Assembly (NCBI GenBank): GCA_905182275.1
Contig: CAJJAU010000005.1
Span: 1-56,669, forward strand
Direction: 5' to 3'
DNA from: a gamma proteobacterium HTCC2207
GTDB taxonomy: Bacteria; Pseudomonadota; Gammaproteobacteria; Pseudomonadales; Porticoccaceae
DNA length: 56,669 nucleotides
Numbering within the stretch: position 1 is the stretch's first letter; each line of letters begins with the position of its first letter. Positions 41,658 to 51,556 of the stretch are shown piece by piece. Under the pieces are notes generated by a model, which did not search any database, had not been told where the DNA came from, and saw nothing but the letters and a program-made list of their open reading frames with translations. The translations under genes and the position numbers were made by a program.

Positions 41658-43082
41658 ATGTCCTTAGCACCCATCCAAAATAAACCAGTGGCCGCATTAA
41701 AAAGGCCGAGATTCGCCGATAATGCGCGAACTCTTATGCGTCTAGCCGCCCCTTTGATTATGGGTCAGATCGCTGTGGTTGGTATGACCGTGACCGATAT
41801 TTATATCGCCGGCCAGGTGGATGCAGATACGCTGGCCGCACTGCAGTTGGGTGGCAGTGTATGGTCGCTAATCAATCTAATGGTGATTGGCATTATGATT
41901 GCCAACAGCCCAATTATTGGCAATTTTTGGGGTGCCAGGCAGTTTGATCGAGTGCGTTTTCAATTTCAGCAGGTATTGTGGCTCGCTCTGCCCATAGGGC
42001 TTGTAGTGGTGGGTGCGGTACTAGCAGGTATCTTTGCACTGAGTTACTTAGAGGTTTCAGACCGCGTCTATCAAATTGCCACTGGCTACCTGTATCCCTT
42101 TGTGATTACTGGCTTTATGTTTCCTGCATTCTTCGCGTTCCGTACCACCTTTGAAGGTATGGGCGATACTCGTCCGGTACTTGTGTTTAATAGTGCGGCA
42201 TTTATTCTCAACGGTATTCTTGATTACGCCCTGGTATTTGGTCATTTTGGATTACCGCAACTCGGTGGCGTTGGCGCTGCATGGGCAACCGTAGTGGTGA
42301 TGTTTTTCTTACTCTGTTGCATGGCTATTTATGGTCGGCGCTCTAAAACCATGAGAACGATTGATCTGTACCAAAATTTCGCTGGCCCCAATCTGGCCAG
42401 TCTAGCCGAAACGCTCCGTCTGGGTATCCCCATTGCTCTAAACATTGCCGCAGAATTCAGTTTTTTTGCGGTGATCCCCTTTATGATTGCCCACCTTGGT
42501 GCTGAGGTTGTCGGTGCTCATGCTATCGCTATAAATATCGACTCTTTGGCCTTCATGGTGCCATTGGGGCTTGCTCAGGCACTTACTATTAAAGTCTCTC
42601 ATGCCCAGGGTAGCGGTAATCCAGCAGAAGCTAGAGTCTTTTGTCTTGCTGGTTTTAAGCTGGTATTGATGCTTGGTTTGATGATGAGTGTGGCCAAAAT
42701 AGTATTTCGCCACGATATTGCAATGCTGTTTAGTTCGAACGTCAACGTGCAGTTAATCACGGCTAATTTATTTTTCTTTGCAGCAGCATTAGGGGCAGTT
42801 GATTGCTTACAAATGGCTTGCAGCGGAGCGCTCAGGGGCTACAAGGATACGCGAGTACCTCTAGTTATTCAGGTGATCGCGTTCTGGGTTATCGCCTTTC
42901 CAATTGCTTACAGCCTAGCATTAACGGATTTTTGGGGGCCGCCACTGGGAGTTTATGGGTTCTGGATAGGCACGGTTATTGCCGCCAGCGTGGCCGCCAC
43001 ATGCTTAATAGTCCGCTGGAATTTAGTATCGAAAAGGGAAATTAGATTGGCTAGTCAGCCTTTGGCAAGCAACCCATTGTGA
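41658..43082 (+). CDS. MATE family multidrug/Na+ antiporter (NorM-like)
   Basis: Cation-coupled exporter of the MATE family, about 475 residues and 12 helices in two repeats (RLAAPLIMGQIAVVGMTVTDIYIAGQV in the first, LRLGIPIALNIAAEFSFFAVIPFM in the second). The ATG at 41658 is used; the frame is open upstream to a TTG at 41607. No ribosome-binding site is clear. The last 32 bases overlap the end of prmC on the other strand. Confidence 0.92.
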   Translation: MSLAPIQNKPVAALKRPRFADNARTLMRLAAPLIMGQIAVVGMTVTDIYIAGQVDADTLAALQLGGSVWSLINLMVIGIMIANSPIIGNFWGARQFDRVRFQFQQVLWLALPIGLVVVGAVLAGIFALSYLEVSDRVYQIATGYLYPFVITGFMFPAFFAFRTTFEGMGDTRPVLVFNSAAFILNGILDYALVFGHFGLPQLGGVGAAWATVVVMFFLLCCMAIYGRRSKTMRTIDLYQNFAGPNLASLAETLRLGIPIALNIAAEFSFFAVIPFMIAHLGAEVVGAHAIAINIDSLAFMVPLGLAQALTIKVSHAQGSGNPAEARVFCLAGFKLVLMLGLMMSVAKIVFRHDIAMLFSSNVNVQLITANLFFFAAALGAVDCLQMACSGALRGYKDTRVPLVIQVIAFWVIAFPIAYSLALTDFWGPPLGVYGFWIGTVIAASVAATCLIVRWNLVSKREIRLASQPLASNPL

Positions 43083-43911
43083 TGCGTTCTAGTTGGTTAA
43101 AATCAGTCATGGTTTCAATAGTGATAAAACCTGCCGCTTTAAATAATTCTCTGACGGCGCTGCCCTGCCGATAGCCATGCTCAACCAGTAACCAACCAAA
43201 CGTCTCTAAATATTTGACACTGCTATTGATCACTTCTCTTAGATCGTCCAAACCATCGACACCGGATACAAGCGCTGAAGCCGGCTCAAAGCGCACATCG
43301 CCCTGCATGAGGTGTGGATCATCAATTTCAATGTATGGCGGATTACTAACAATTAAATGATAGTTCGATAGTCTTCCAAGCAGAGGCACCTGACTGAACC
43401 AATCACTTTGATAAACCATTACATTGTCAATCTGACAGTAGTGGCTATTTAATTCCGCGAGTTTTACCGCCGCAGGTTCAGAGTCGACCGCCGTTAACTG
43501 CCAGTTGGGTCGCTCTTTAGCCAACGCCAAGGCAATTGCACCAGTGCCGGTACCAAGGTCAATAGCGCGACAATCAGCAGGTAAATCTAAGGCCAGTGAT
43601 GTCTCAACCAGTAATTCAGTTTCGGGCCTCGGGATCAGTGTCTGAGGAGTTACTTTTAAATCAAGACTCCAAAATCCTTGGCTGCCGATTATGAAAGCGA
43701 TGGGCTCACCGGTTAGGCGACGCGCAAACAAGTCTTCGAAAATACTCACCTGTGCTGACAACAGAATATGCTCCGGCCAAGTCTTCAACCACGCTCGATC
43801 AACATCCAAGGCATGGCTCAACAAAAGCTCCACATCTAAAACTGCCGTGTCACTAATCTCCATTAGCTGATCAGCATGTTTTAATAAGGTGGCAACCGAA
43901 TTAATTTCCAT
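43051..43911 (-). CDS. prmC: Peptide chain release factor N5-glutamine methyltransferase
   Basis: Methylates the GGQ glutamine of RF1 and RF2. 287 residues from the ATG at 43911, placed 10 bases after prfA; the frame continues open into prfA but without family match. Motifs: SAM site AIDLGTGTGAIALALA and the catalytic SNPPYIE. Standard hemA-prfA-prmC operon. It overlaps the convergent MATE gene by 32 bases at its 3' end. Confidence 0.95.
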   Translation of the reverse strand: MEINSVATLLKHADQLMEISDTAVLDVELLLSHALDVDRAWLKTWPEHILLSAQVSIFEDLFARRLTGEPIAFIIGSQGFWSLDLKVTPQTLIPRPETELLVETSLALDLPADCRAIDLGTGTGAIALALAKERPNWQLTAVDSEPAAVKLAELNSHYCQIDNVMVYQSDWFSQVPLLGRLSNYHLIVSNPPYIEIDDPHLMQGDVRFEPASALVSGVDGLDDLREVINSSVKYLETFGWLLVEHGYRQGSAVRELFKAAGFITIETMTDFNQLERITMGCLPKAD

Positions 43912-43921
43912 TCCCGCCAAC

Positions 43922-45004
43922 CTACTGCGACAACTGCGCGAGTTGCTCAGCCTGAAATTCATTCACGAGGGGCTCAACAATCTCAGTGAGAGAGCCTTCC
44001 ATAATTTCCCCCAGCTTATAAAGAGTCAGATTAATTCGATGATCAGTGACCCTACCCTGTGGAAAATTATAGGTGCGAATACGCTCAGAACGATCCCCGC
44101 TGCCAACCAAACTTTTACGCTGATCAGACTGCTCTTTCGCCACCGCCTCGTCTTGGGCTGAAGTTAATCTGGCTTGCAGTACTGACATCGCCTTAGCGCG
44201 ATTTTTATGCTGTGAACGCTCATCCTGACATTCAACTACCATACCGCTAGGTAGGTGCGTTAACCGAATTGCCGAATCAGTTTTGTTTACATGCTGACCA
44301 CCAGAGCCCGACGCTCGAAAGGTATCTACACGAAGATCGCCTTTATTAATTTCAATAGCGTCCTTCTCATCAGCCTCAGCCATAATAGCCACGGTACAGG
44401 CAGAGGTGTGAATTCTGCCCTGCGACTCAGTATCCGGTACTCTCTGAACTCGATGAGCGCCAGATTCAAACTTAAGTTTAGAATAAACGCCCTGACCCAC
44501 TATTCTGACAATAATTTCTTTGTAACCACCGTGATCACCCTGATTCTCGCTGATCACTTCAACTTTCCAACGGTTTGACTCGGCAAACTTGCTGTACATC
44601 CGAAATAAGTCGCCTGAAAAAATAGCCGCTTCATCGCCCCCAGTTCCGGCACGAATTTCTAAAAATACATTTTTCCCGTCGTTGGGGTCCTTAGGCAATA
44701 GTAAGCGCTGTAAGTCCACTTCCAACGACTCTAATTGTGCTTGGCCGTCTTGAACTTCGTCATTCGCCATGGCGCGCATATCTGGATCAGAATCTTTAAG
44801 TAGTAGCTTGGCCTCTTCGATATCTGAGAATACCTCGAGGAAGCTTTGGTAACTTTTCACCACAGGCTCAAGCTCCGCATACTCCTTGGAGAGCTCGCGA
44901 TACTTATTTTGATCACTGATTATTTCAGCATCACTCAAAAGCGCACCGACTTCTTCATAGCGCTCGGAGAGCAGATCTAACTTACTCAAAATTGATGCTT
45001 TCAT
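43922..45004 (-). CDS. prfA: Peptide chain release factor 1
   Basis: Recognises UAA and UAG. 360 residues, normal. The PxT anticodon-like motif reads PDT ([14 protein letters not shown]) and the catalytic GGQ is in [14 protein letters not shown]. It is followed by prmC, which methylates that Gln. A single uninterrupted frame; no programmed shift is expected (that belongs to RF2). Confidence 0.97.
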   Translation of the reverse strand: MKASILSKLDLLSERYEEVGALLSDAEIISDQNKYRELSKEYAELEPVVKSYQSFLEVFSDIEEAKLLLKDSDPDMRAMANDEVQDGQAQLESLEVDLQRLLLPKDPNDGKNVFLEIRAGTGGDEAAIFSGDLFRMYSKFAESNRWKVEVISENQGDHGGYKEIIVRIVGQGVYSKLKFESGAHRVQRVPDTESQGRIHTSACTVAIMAEADEKDAIEINKGDLRVDTFRASGSGGQHVNKTDSAIRLTHLPSGMVVECQDERSQHKNRAKAMSVLQARLTSAQDEAVAKEQSDQRKSLVGSGDRSERIRTYNFPQGRVTDHRINLTLYKLGEIMEGSLTEIVEPLVNEFQAEQLAQLSQ

Positions 45005-45056
45005 GCAGTTTTAAGGCCTAGGTTATTTTAGAAAATTAATTTGTAGTAGGAACTAA

Positions 45057-46316
45057 CTAATGCTTTTTGTTGGTCAGATCAAACAGCTCATTAGCAACAT
45101 TAATAGCATCATCTCGACCTTCTTCGCCGGCCTTTTTAAGTTGAGTAGTCGGTTTGTGAAGGAGTTTGTTAGTGAGATTTCGTGCTAGCGTGGTAATCAC
45201 TTCAGCTGAATCCTTACCCTGCTGTAGCGAAGCCATCGCTTTGTCAATCTCCGCATCGCGGATCAACTCAACACTATTGCGAAATGCCCGTATCGTATCT
45301 ACAGCAGCCAATGCGCGGTGCTGCTTTACCCAGCTTTCAACTTCTTGGTTTATTATTTCTAAGGCCAGGTCTGCAGCGCTACTTCGAGCTCGCATATTGT
45401 CTTGCACGACCTCTTCAAGATCATCAACTGTATATAAGTAGACATCTGGCAGCTCTTCTACCTCAGCTTCAATATCTCTTGGGACTGCAATATCAACCAT
45501 AAAGAAGGGTTTGAATTTACGTTTCTTTAACGCTGATTCCACCGCACCCTTACCGAGTATAGGCAACTGACTGGCTGTTGACGAAATAATGATATCTGCG
45601 TGGGGTAAAAAGTCGGGGATGTCGGCTAATAAAATCGCATCGGCTGAATAAACTTCAGCGAGTTCTTGGGCGCGACTTAAGGTTCTATTAGCAACGGTAA
45701 TTTTACCAATTTGTTGGTCGCACAAATGTTTGGCGACCAAATCTATAGTCTCTCCAGCGCCAATCAACAAGGCGTGGGCATCCTTTAAATTAGTAAAAAT
45801 CTGCGCCGCTAAATTAACCGATGCATAGGCTACTGAAACAGGATTTTTGCCAATTGCTGTCTCAGAGCGCACTCGCTTTGCCGCTGAAAATGCTTGCTGA
45901 AATGCTTGATTGAGAAAGGTTGATACGGTGCCCGCTTCGCGCCCCACCGAATAGGCCGACTTTATCTGACCAAAGATTTGCGGTTCGCCTAAAATAAGCG
46001 AATCCAGGCCGCTGGCGACGCGCATCATATGCGTAATGGCCTGTTCATCGCGATGACAATAATAGCAGTCCTGTAGCTGACCGATTTCGACTCCTTTGAT
46101 CATTGATAGCCAGGTTAGCAACTGAACATCTGTGGTTTCGCCGAACAAATACACTTCGGTGCGGTTACAGGTCGATAACAGAGCTACTTCTTGAACATGC
46201 AGAATCGACCGAGCGTCTTGCAGTACCTGAACCACTATTTCAGGGGCGAAGGAAATCCTTCCGCGAAGATCCACAGAAGCCGACTTATGATTGATACCAA
46301 AGGCTAAGATACCCAT
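45057..46316 (-). CDS. hemA: Glutamyl-tRNA reductase
   Basis: First step of C5 haem synthesis: reduces Glu-tRNA to glutamate semialdehyde. 419 residues. Catalytic Cys 50 in LLSTCNRTEVY, then LDSLILGEPQIFGQIK and the NADPH-binding LLIGAGETIDLVAKHL; C-terminal dimerisation helix to the end. First gene of hemA-prfA-prmC and divergent from the TPR lipoprotein gene with a 199-base shared upstream region. Confidence 0.97.
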   Translation of the reverse strand: MGILAFGINHKSASVDLRGRISFAPEIVVQVLQDARSILHVQEVALLSTCNRTEVYLFGETTDVQLLTWLSMIKGVEIGQLQDCYYCHRDEQAITHMMRVASGLDSLILGEPQIFGQIKSAYSVGREAGTVSTFLNQAFQQAFSAAKRVRSETAIGKNPVSVAYASVNLAAQIFTNLKDAHALLIGAGETIDLVAKHLCDQQIGKITVANRTLSRAQELAEVYSADAILLADIPDFLPHADIIISSTASQLPILGKGAVESALKKRKFKPFFMVDIAVPRDIEAEVEELPDVYLYTVDDLEEVVQDNMRARSSAADLALEIINQEVESWVKQHRALAAVDTIRAFRNSVELIRDAEIDKAMASLQQGKDSAEVITTLARNLTNKLLHKPTTQLKKAGEEGRDDAINVANELFDLTNKKH

Positions 46317-46515
46317 CGCTGTTAGAGAATAACCCTACTTTTCAAAGCCTACCTACCCACTATCTTTATAGAATTTCTTTTATTAGTGGCAATTTTACAC
46401 AAGTATCCCTCGGGAATGCAGTTTAAACTCAAAACATTTACTAAGAATGGCCTAAAAACCACCGAGTTTTACGATAGCAATTGTCTTACGGGCAGATATC
46501 TATGAAAATAAGATC

Positions 46516-48261
46516 ATGAAAGCAACTATAAAACTCAGTCTTGTCTTATTCAGCAGTGTTCTTGCTAGCTGCGCCAGCCAACCGCCTTTAATTGATGCGG
46601 AATTATTGGCTCACGAGGGTGTGGAATCCAGTTTAGCCCTAGAAAAAGTAGATCTTCCGCTGAAAAAAATACCCCGCGAAAGTCTCTATGACCTTCTCGT
46701 GGGCGATGTTGCGCTGAGCCGTAACCAATTTGATACCGCTCTGGCTAAATACAGCCACCAAGCCCGAGTGACTAGTGATCAAGAAGTGATTAAATTGGCC
46801 CTGCGTATTGCTGAGCATTTAGAAGACCAGCCAACCCGTATGGAAATGGCCCGACTATGGTTGGAGCTGGTACCTAATAGTGCTGAGGCTCGGCGTGCAG
46901 CACTGGACACTTTTATGGCCAGTGGCCATATTTTAGATGCACTAGATCAAGGCAGCTGGCTGTACCAAAACCGTGATGATTTGGATGCTTTTATTTTTGT
47001 CTCTACGGCACCTGTTGCGTCGCTACAATTATTTACGGCGATTATTGACCACCTTGCAACATTGTCATTGAGCGATGAAAAGAAGCCAATCATTCAGTTT
47101 ATCGAGGCTATCTTTTATCAAAAAAGCAATCAAGTGATTGAGGCTGAGACCAAGGTCCGGGAATTTTTAGCGCTCAGAGGCAAAGATCAGCGCGGCTTGT
47201 TGCTTCTGGCGCAGTTATTACATCAGCAACAGAAAAAAGATGAGGCCATAGCCGTCTTGGAAGAGGCCTTGGAAGATGGACCCTCAGCTCGTAAGTTGCG
47301 CCTGCAATACGCGCGCTTTTTGGCCGCTGATTCGGTGGACGAAGCCATCGTCCAATTTAAACTATTGCAAGCGGAGGATCCTGACGACCAAGAGGTGAGC
47401 TTATTACTGGGTCTACTGCGTCTCAGCCAGAACAAACTTGACCTGGCAATTCCATTATTTGAACAGGCCTCAAATACGCCCAGCCTGAGGGCCAATGCAC
47501 AATATCATCTGGGCACTATCGCCGAACGGCAGAAAAGAATTGTCGACGCTATAAACCACTACACTCAAGTACGGTTTGGGCGTAATTACATTGTTGCAGC
47601 ATCCAGAGTCAGCACGCTACTGGCGACGCATCGTAATATCAGTGAAGCGCGCCAATATTTGCAGCGACTTCGCTACAGTCAGCCAAAACAGGCTGTCAGC
47701 CTTTTTCAGGTAGAATCTAGCCTTCTTATAAGCTTGCAACAGCCGGCGCAGGCTCTGCAAATACTGTCATCCGGGCTAGAAACATTTCCGAATGACCCAG
47801 AATTACTCTATGCACGCTCAATGGTGGCCGAGCAACAGGATAACTTTGCTCTGGCTGAAAGTGACCTCAGATTACTGTTAGCCCAGGATAAAAATAACGC
47901 CACCATTCTCAATGCCTTAGGCTACACCATGGCACTGCATACTGATCGACAACAAGAAGCTTACGACCTCATAATCCGCGCCTACAACTTGAGCCCCGAG
48001 AGTCCGTCTATTATCGACAGTCTGGGCTGGGTGCTATTTAAGCTAGGCCGCACCCCAGAGGCACTAACCTATCTTAAACAAGCCTATACCATGGTACCCG
48101 ATCCCGAAATAGCGGCCCATCTAGGGGAAGTTTATTGGGCGCTGGGAAATAGCGAGCGGGCACTGGCACTATGGTCACAAACGCTAGATCAATACCCCAA
48201 TCATCGGGCAATTGTTCAGACTATGCTGCGCTTAGGTGCTTCGGCGTCGATAACCCCATGA
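46516..48261 (+). CDS. TPR-repeat lipoprotein upstream of lolB
   Basis: 581-residue protein with a lipoprotein signal peptide (VLASC, Cys 19) and many tetratricopeptide repeats between about 55 and 560 (for example LLAQLLHQQQKKDEAIAVLEEAL, LNALGYTMALHTDR-type and SLGWVLFKLGRTPEALTYLKQAY segments). The homologue in Pseudomonas (PA4667) occupies the same place between hemA and lolB. Probably an outer-membrane-anchored scaffold; function is not known. It ends 10 bases before lolB, suggesting cotranscription with it. Confidence 0.88.
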   Translation: MKATIKLSLVLFSSVLASCASQPPLIDAELLAHEGVESSLALEKVDLPLKKIPRESLYDLLVGDVALSRNQFDTALAKYSHQARVTSDQEVIKLALRIAEHLEDQPTRMEMARLWLELVPNSAEARRAALDTFMASGHILDALDQGSWLYQNRDDLDAFIFVSTAPVASLQLFTAIIDHLATLSLSDEKKPIIQFIEAIFYQKSNQVIEAETKVREFLALRGKDQRGLLLLAQLLHQQQKKDEAIAVLEEALEDGPSARKLRLQYARFLAADSVDEAIVQFKLLQAEDPDDQEVSLLLGLLRLSQNKLDLAIPLFEQASNTPSLRANAQYHLGTIAERQKRIVDAINHYTQVRFGRNYIVAASRVSTLLATHRNISEARQYLQRLRYSQPKQAVSLFQVESSLLISLQQPAQALQILSSGLETFPNDPELLYARSMVAEQQDNFALAESDLRLLLAQDKNNATILNALGYTMALHTDRQQEAYDLIIRAYNLSPESPSIIDSLGWVLFKLGRTPEALTYLKQAYTMVPDPEIAAHLGEVYWALGNSERALALWSQTLDQYPNHRAIVQTMLRLGASASITP

Positions 48262-48271
48262 GGTGCTATTG

Positions 48272-48862
48272 ATGCGATGGTTAAAGTTAGTCTTTGCAGT
48301 AGTTTTTGTCAGTGGCTGCAGTTCTCTGCCGACCAAGGCCATCCAAGACGACGTATTGAGCTATGACCCCATCGAAATTAGTCAAATTAATCACTGGCAA
48401 ATAAAGGGTAAGCTGGGATTTAAATCTACAACTCAGGGTGGCAGCGCTACGATTAATTGGCAGCAGCATAAGGCTAACTACACAATAACGCTCAGCGGCC
48501 CCTTTTCCTCGGGAAAGGCCATTATCAGTGGTGACCAGCAAATCGCCGAAATGCAAAGTGGTAGTAAAATAGTTAGGAACACTCCACAACAATTGGTAAT
48601 GCAACTCACCGGCTTGCCCCTCCCTGTAGATTTTCTAAGCTCTTGGGTAAAAGGTCTGCCCTCCAAAGATCGCCAGTCTTTACAAAATTTTGTCGCTAAT
48701 AAAAACGGTAGCGCCGCCAGTTTTCAACAACATAACTGGCAATTATCGTTTTCTAACTATCGCTTCACCCAGCAAGGATACTTGCCCAAAAAAATAATCG
48801 GCCAACAGGGTGAACAAAGCTTTAAACTACTCATATCACAATGGATGTTTACAGATAATTAA
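48272..48862 (+). CDS. lolB: Outer-membrane lipoprotein receptor LolB
   Basis: Accepts lipoproteins from LolA and inserts them in the outer membrane. About 196 residues from the ATG at 48272, which has GAGGTG six bases upstream; a GTG at 48263 is less likely. Lipobox VSGC (Cys about 16), then WQIKGKLGFKSTTQGGSATINWQQ and GLPLPVDFLSSWVKGLP. Sits between the TPR lipoprotein and ispE as in pseudomonads. Confidence 0.93.
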   Translation: MRWLKLVFAVVFVSGCSSLPTKAIQDDVLSYDPIEISQINHWQIKGKLGFKSTTQGGSATINWQQHKANYTITLSGPFSSGKAIISGDQQIAEMQSGSKIVRNTPQQLVMQLTGLPLPVDFLSSWVKGLPSKDRQSLQNFVANKNGSAASFQQHNWQLSFSNYRFTQQGYLPKKIIGQQGEQSFKLLISQWMFTDN

Positions 48863-48863
48863 A

Positions 48864-49751
48864 ATGACTCTCGCTACGGAGCCTATGCAAAGTCTCAGCT
48901 TACCGTCACCGGCAAAGATTAATCTTTTCCTGCACATTACCGGCCAGCGAGCAAACGGCTATCACGACCTGCAAACCATCTTTCAACTACTCGATTTTGG
49001 CGACAATCTCACTTTTCATTGCAATGGGTCTGGAAAAATACAGTTAAACGGAAATATTGACGGCGTTGATGAAAAAAATAATTTAATTATTCTTGCTGCA
49101 AAATTACTTCAAGCATCAACCGGTTGTGTCAAAGGCTGTATTATCGATTTGGATAAAAAACTACCGCTGGGCGCTGGTTTAGGCGGTGGAAGCAGTAACG
49201 CTGCGACCACGCTTATGGCGCTCAATACCCTTTGGGAATGCGGCCTAACCACTGATGCTTTAGCTGAACTAGGGCAAAAACTCGGTGCCGATGTGCCTGT
49301 TTTTATTCATGGCCAGAGCGCCTTCGCTGAGGGAGTTGGCGAAATATTGACCCCCTTAGAACTGCCAAAAAAGTGGTTTTTGGTCATAACGCCCAACTGC
49401 CAGGTCTCGACTGAGGAAATTTTTTCACATCCTCAATTGACAAGGAACTCTTCACCGATCAAAATACGCGCCCTCTCAGAGGGACAGTACAGAAATGACT
49501 GTCAAGAGGTAGTAGTAAGTCTCTACCCAGCGGTTGAAAAAGCGCTGAAATGGGCAGGTAATTTTGCGGCCCCTCTGATGACTGGAACAGGTGCAAGCGT
49601 ATTTTGTAGCTTTGACAACCGAGCAGATGCCGATAAGGTCCTTGCGCAGTTGCCAGAGCAATGGAGTGGGTTTGTGGCGAGGAGTGTGAATAACTCTCCG
49701 CTACACCTAAAATTGAGTAACTGTTTTACTGGGGCGTCGCCAAGCGGTTAA
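48864..49751 (+). CDS. ispE: 4-diphosphocytidyl-2-C-methyl-D-erythritol kinase
   Basis: GHMP kinase of the non-mevalonate isoprenoid pathway. About 295 residues from the ATG at 48864 (288 from the ATG at 48885). Motifs: [23 protein letters not shown] near the start in parts, the ATP loop [15 protein letters not shown], and [12 protein letters not shown] near the end. The stop TAA lies in the D-loop of tRNA-Gln, so the last seven codons (TGASPSG) are read from tRNA sequence and the two genes overlap by 22 bases. Confidence 0.94.
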   Translation: MTLATEPMQSLSLPSPAKINLFLHITGQRANGYHDLQTIFQLLDFGDNLTFHCNGSGKIQLNGNIDGVDEKNNLIILAAKLLQASTGCVKGCIIDLDKKLPLGAGLGGGSSNAATTLMALNTLWECGLTTDALAELGQKLGADVPVFIHGQSAFAEGVGEILTPLELPKKWFLVITPNCQVSTEEIFSHPQLTRNSSPIKIRALSEGQYRNDCQEVVVSLYPAVEKALKWAGNFAAPLMTGTGASVFCSFDNRADADKVLAQLPEQWSGFVARSVNNSPLHLKLSNCFTGASPSG

Positions 49752-49804
49752 GGCAACGGGTTTTGATCCCGTCATCGGAGGTTCGATCCCTCCCGCCCCA
49801 GCCA
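49730..49804 (+). tRNA. glnT: tRNA-Gln (anticodon TTG)
   Basis: 75-nt tRNA including encoded CCA (49802-49804). Acceptor TGGGGCG pairs with CGCCCCA, D-stem GCC/GGC, anticodon stem ACGGG/CCCGT with loop TTTTGAT giving anticodon TTG at 49763-49765, T-arm GGAGG-TTCGATC-CCTCC, discriminator G. Position between ispE and prs is conserved in Pseudomonas. Its 5' 22 bases also encode the end of ispE. The gene symbol is nominal. Confidence 0.97.
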
Positions 49805-49837
49805 TTTCAAACTATCACGAGCATTGGGAAACATGAC

Positions 49838-50779
49838 GTGGCTAGATTAATGATCTTTACTGGAAACGCAAATCCAGAGTTAGGCAATGAAATTGCTCGT
49901 TCACTGGGTGTTAGTCCTAGCGATGCCCATGTTGGACTCTTCTCAGATGGTGAGATAAATATCGAGATTCGCGATAATGTTCGCGGACATGATATCTTTA
50001 TTGTTCAACCAATCTGTGCACCAACTAACCGAAACCTGATGGAATTGGTTCTGATGATCGACGCTCTAAGGCGCGCATCAGCCGGCCGTATCACTGCAGT
50101 TGTTCCATACTTCGGTTATGCTCGCCAAGACAGAAGAGTACGCTCTGTCCGTGTCCCTATCAGCGCCAAAGTCGTTGCGGACATGCTATCTAATGCTGGC
50201 GTCGACCACGTGTTAACTGTCGACTTACACGCAGAGCAGATTCAAGGATTTTTCAACTGTACTGTAGATAATGTCTACGGTGCACCTGTATTGCTCGGTG
50301 ACATAGAGCGTAGAAATTACTCCAACCTTCAGGTTGTTTCTCCCGATATTGGTGGTGTGGTTAGAGCGAGAGCAGTAGCTAAGCATTTGGGTTGTGACCT
50401 AGCCATTATTGATAAACGCCGTCCCTCTGCAAATGAGAGCGAGGTAATGAATCTCATTGGTGAAGTTGAAGGGCGAACCTGCGTGTTGGTTGATGATATG
50501 GTGGATACCGCAGGCACTTTGTGCAAAGCCGCCCAAGCACTCAAAGAAAAAGGCGCCACTAAAGTGGTTGCCTATGCAACCCACGCAGTTTTATCCGGCG
50601 CAGCGATAAAAAATATTGCCAACTCAGAGCTTGATGAATTAGTCGTCACCAACAGTATTCCACTGAGAGACGACGCCAAGCAATGCGATAGAATTCGCGT
50701 TCTTCCTCTGGGCCCTCTTCTCGCTGAATCAATACGTCGGATTAGCAACAAAGAATCAATCAGCGCCATGTTTTTATAA
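49838..50779 (+). CDS. prs: Ribose-phosphate pyrophosphokinase
   Basis: Makes PRPP for nucleotide, His and Trp synthesis. The GTG at 49838, with GGGAAA upstream, gives 313 residues starting [15 protein letters not shown], the normal length; the frame is open into the tRNA. Motifs: [24 protein letters not shown] and the PRPP loop [13 protein letters not shown], ending in [10 protein letters not shown]. Follows tRNA-Gln by 33 bases, so its mRNA may derive from RNA processing at the tRNA 3' end. Confidence 0.97.
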   Translation: MARLMIFTGNANPELGNEIARSLGVSPSDAHVGLFSDGEINIEIRDNVRGHDIFIVQPICAPTNRNLMELVLMIDALRRASAGRITAVVPYFGYARQDRRVRSVRVPISAKVVADMLSNAGVDHVLTVDLHAEQIQGFFNCTVDNVYGAPVLLGDIERRNYSNLQVVSPDIGGVVRARAVAKHLGCDLAIIDKRRPSANESEVMNLIGEVEGRTCVLVDDMVDTAGTLCKAAQALKEKGATKVVAYATHAVLSGAAIKNIANSELDELVVTNSIPLRDDAKQCDRIRVLPLGPLLAESIRRISNKESISAMFL

Positions 50780-50796
50780 CAGGGCATGATGTAACC

Positions 50797-50850
50797 GCCT
50801 CATAAGAGGCTCTTAAACTCCATTACAGGTCTGGTCGCGGTCTGCAATGG
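50797..50850 (+). promoter_or_regulatory. Two inverted repeats in the prs-rplY gap
   Basis: First, GCCTC-ATAA-GAGGC (50797-50810) followed by TCTT, possibly a weak terminator of prs. Second, CCATTACAG (50820-50828) and CTGCAATGG (50842-50850), eight of nine pairs, ending 20 bases before the rplY start. Either could be a leader element controlling L25; evidence is structural only. Confidence 0.35.
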
Positions 50851-50869
50851 CATAACTTTGGAGACTAAA

Positions 50870-51526
50870 ATGTCTACTGATTTTACATTACATGCGAAAG
50901 GTCGCGAAGACACAGGGAAAGGTGCGAGCCGCCGCCTGCGTCGTCTGGCCGGAGAAATACCTGCAATTGTCTATGGTGGAAAGAAAGATCCCGCCAAATT
51001 GACTCTTCTTCACAAAGACGTGGTTAAGGCGCTAGGAAATGAAGCGTTTTACTCTCACATTGTGTCTTTGAACATAGATGGCTCATCTGAAGATGTGATT
51101 CTTAAAGATGTGCAGCGTCACCCTGCTAAGCAGATTGTTTTGCACGTTGATTTCTTGCGCGTCAACAAATCAACCAAACTGCAAACCAAAGTACCGTTGC
51201 ACTTTACCAATGAAGATATCTGCGCAGGCGTTAAGATTGGCGGCGGCATAATTGCCCACACCATGACTGATCTAGAAATTTTCTGTTTGCCTAAAGATCT
51301 TCCTGAGTACATCGAAGTTGATATGACTGCTGTTGAAATTGGGCAGAATGTCCACATTTCAGATATTAAACTGCCTAAGGGTGTTGAAAGTGTTGCTCTA
51401 AGCCATGGTCCTGATCATGACTTATCTGTAGTTACTATCAACAAGCCAAAAGAGATAGTCATAGAAGATACAGCGCCTGAAGCTCCAGCAAATGCAGATG
51501 ATTCAGAGGACGCAGGCGAAGAGTAA
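50870..51526 (+). CDS. rplY: 50S ribosomal protein L25 (CTC form)
   Basis: 5S rRNA-binding bL25 of the long general-stress (CTC/TL5) type: 218 residues with the L25 N-terminal domain (GKGASRRLRRLAGEIPAIVYGG in parts) and a second beta domain (about 95-190), ending in an acidic tail. The ATG at 50870 has GGAG eight bases upstream; an upstream in-frame ATG at 50858 is less well placed. Position prs-rplY-pth-ychF is standard. Confidence 0.95.
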   Translation: MSTDFTLHAKGREDTGKGASRRLRRLAGEIPAIVYGGKKDPAKLTLLHKDVVKALGNEAFYSHIVSLNIDGSSEDVILKDVQRHPAKQIVLHVDFLRVNKSTKLQTKVPLHFTNEDICAGVKIGGGIIAHTMTDLEIFCLPKDLPEYIEVDMTAVEIGQNVHISDIKLPKGVESVALSHGPDHDLSVVTINKPKEIVIEDTAPEAPANADDSEDAGEE

Positions 51527-51556
51527 TCTTCTCCTACTGACGAAAAGGCCCTGACA

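Noticed and set aside
43922-45004. RF1 with PDT rather than PAT as an altered-specificity signal
   Set aside because: The middle position of PxT varies naturally; Pro, Thr and GGQ are intact.
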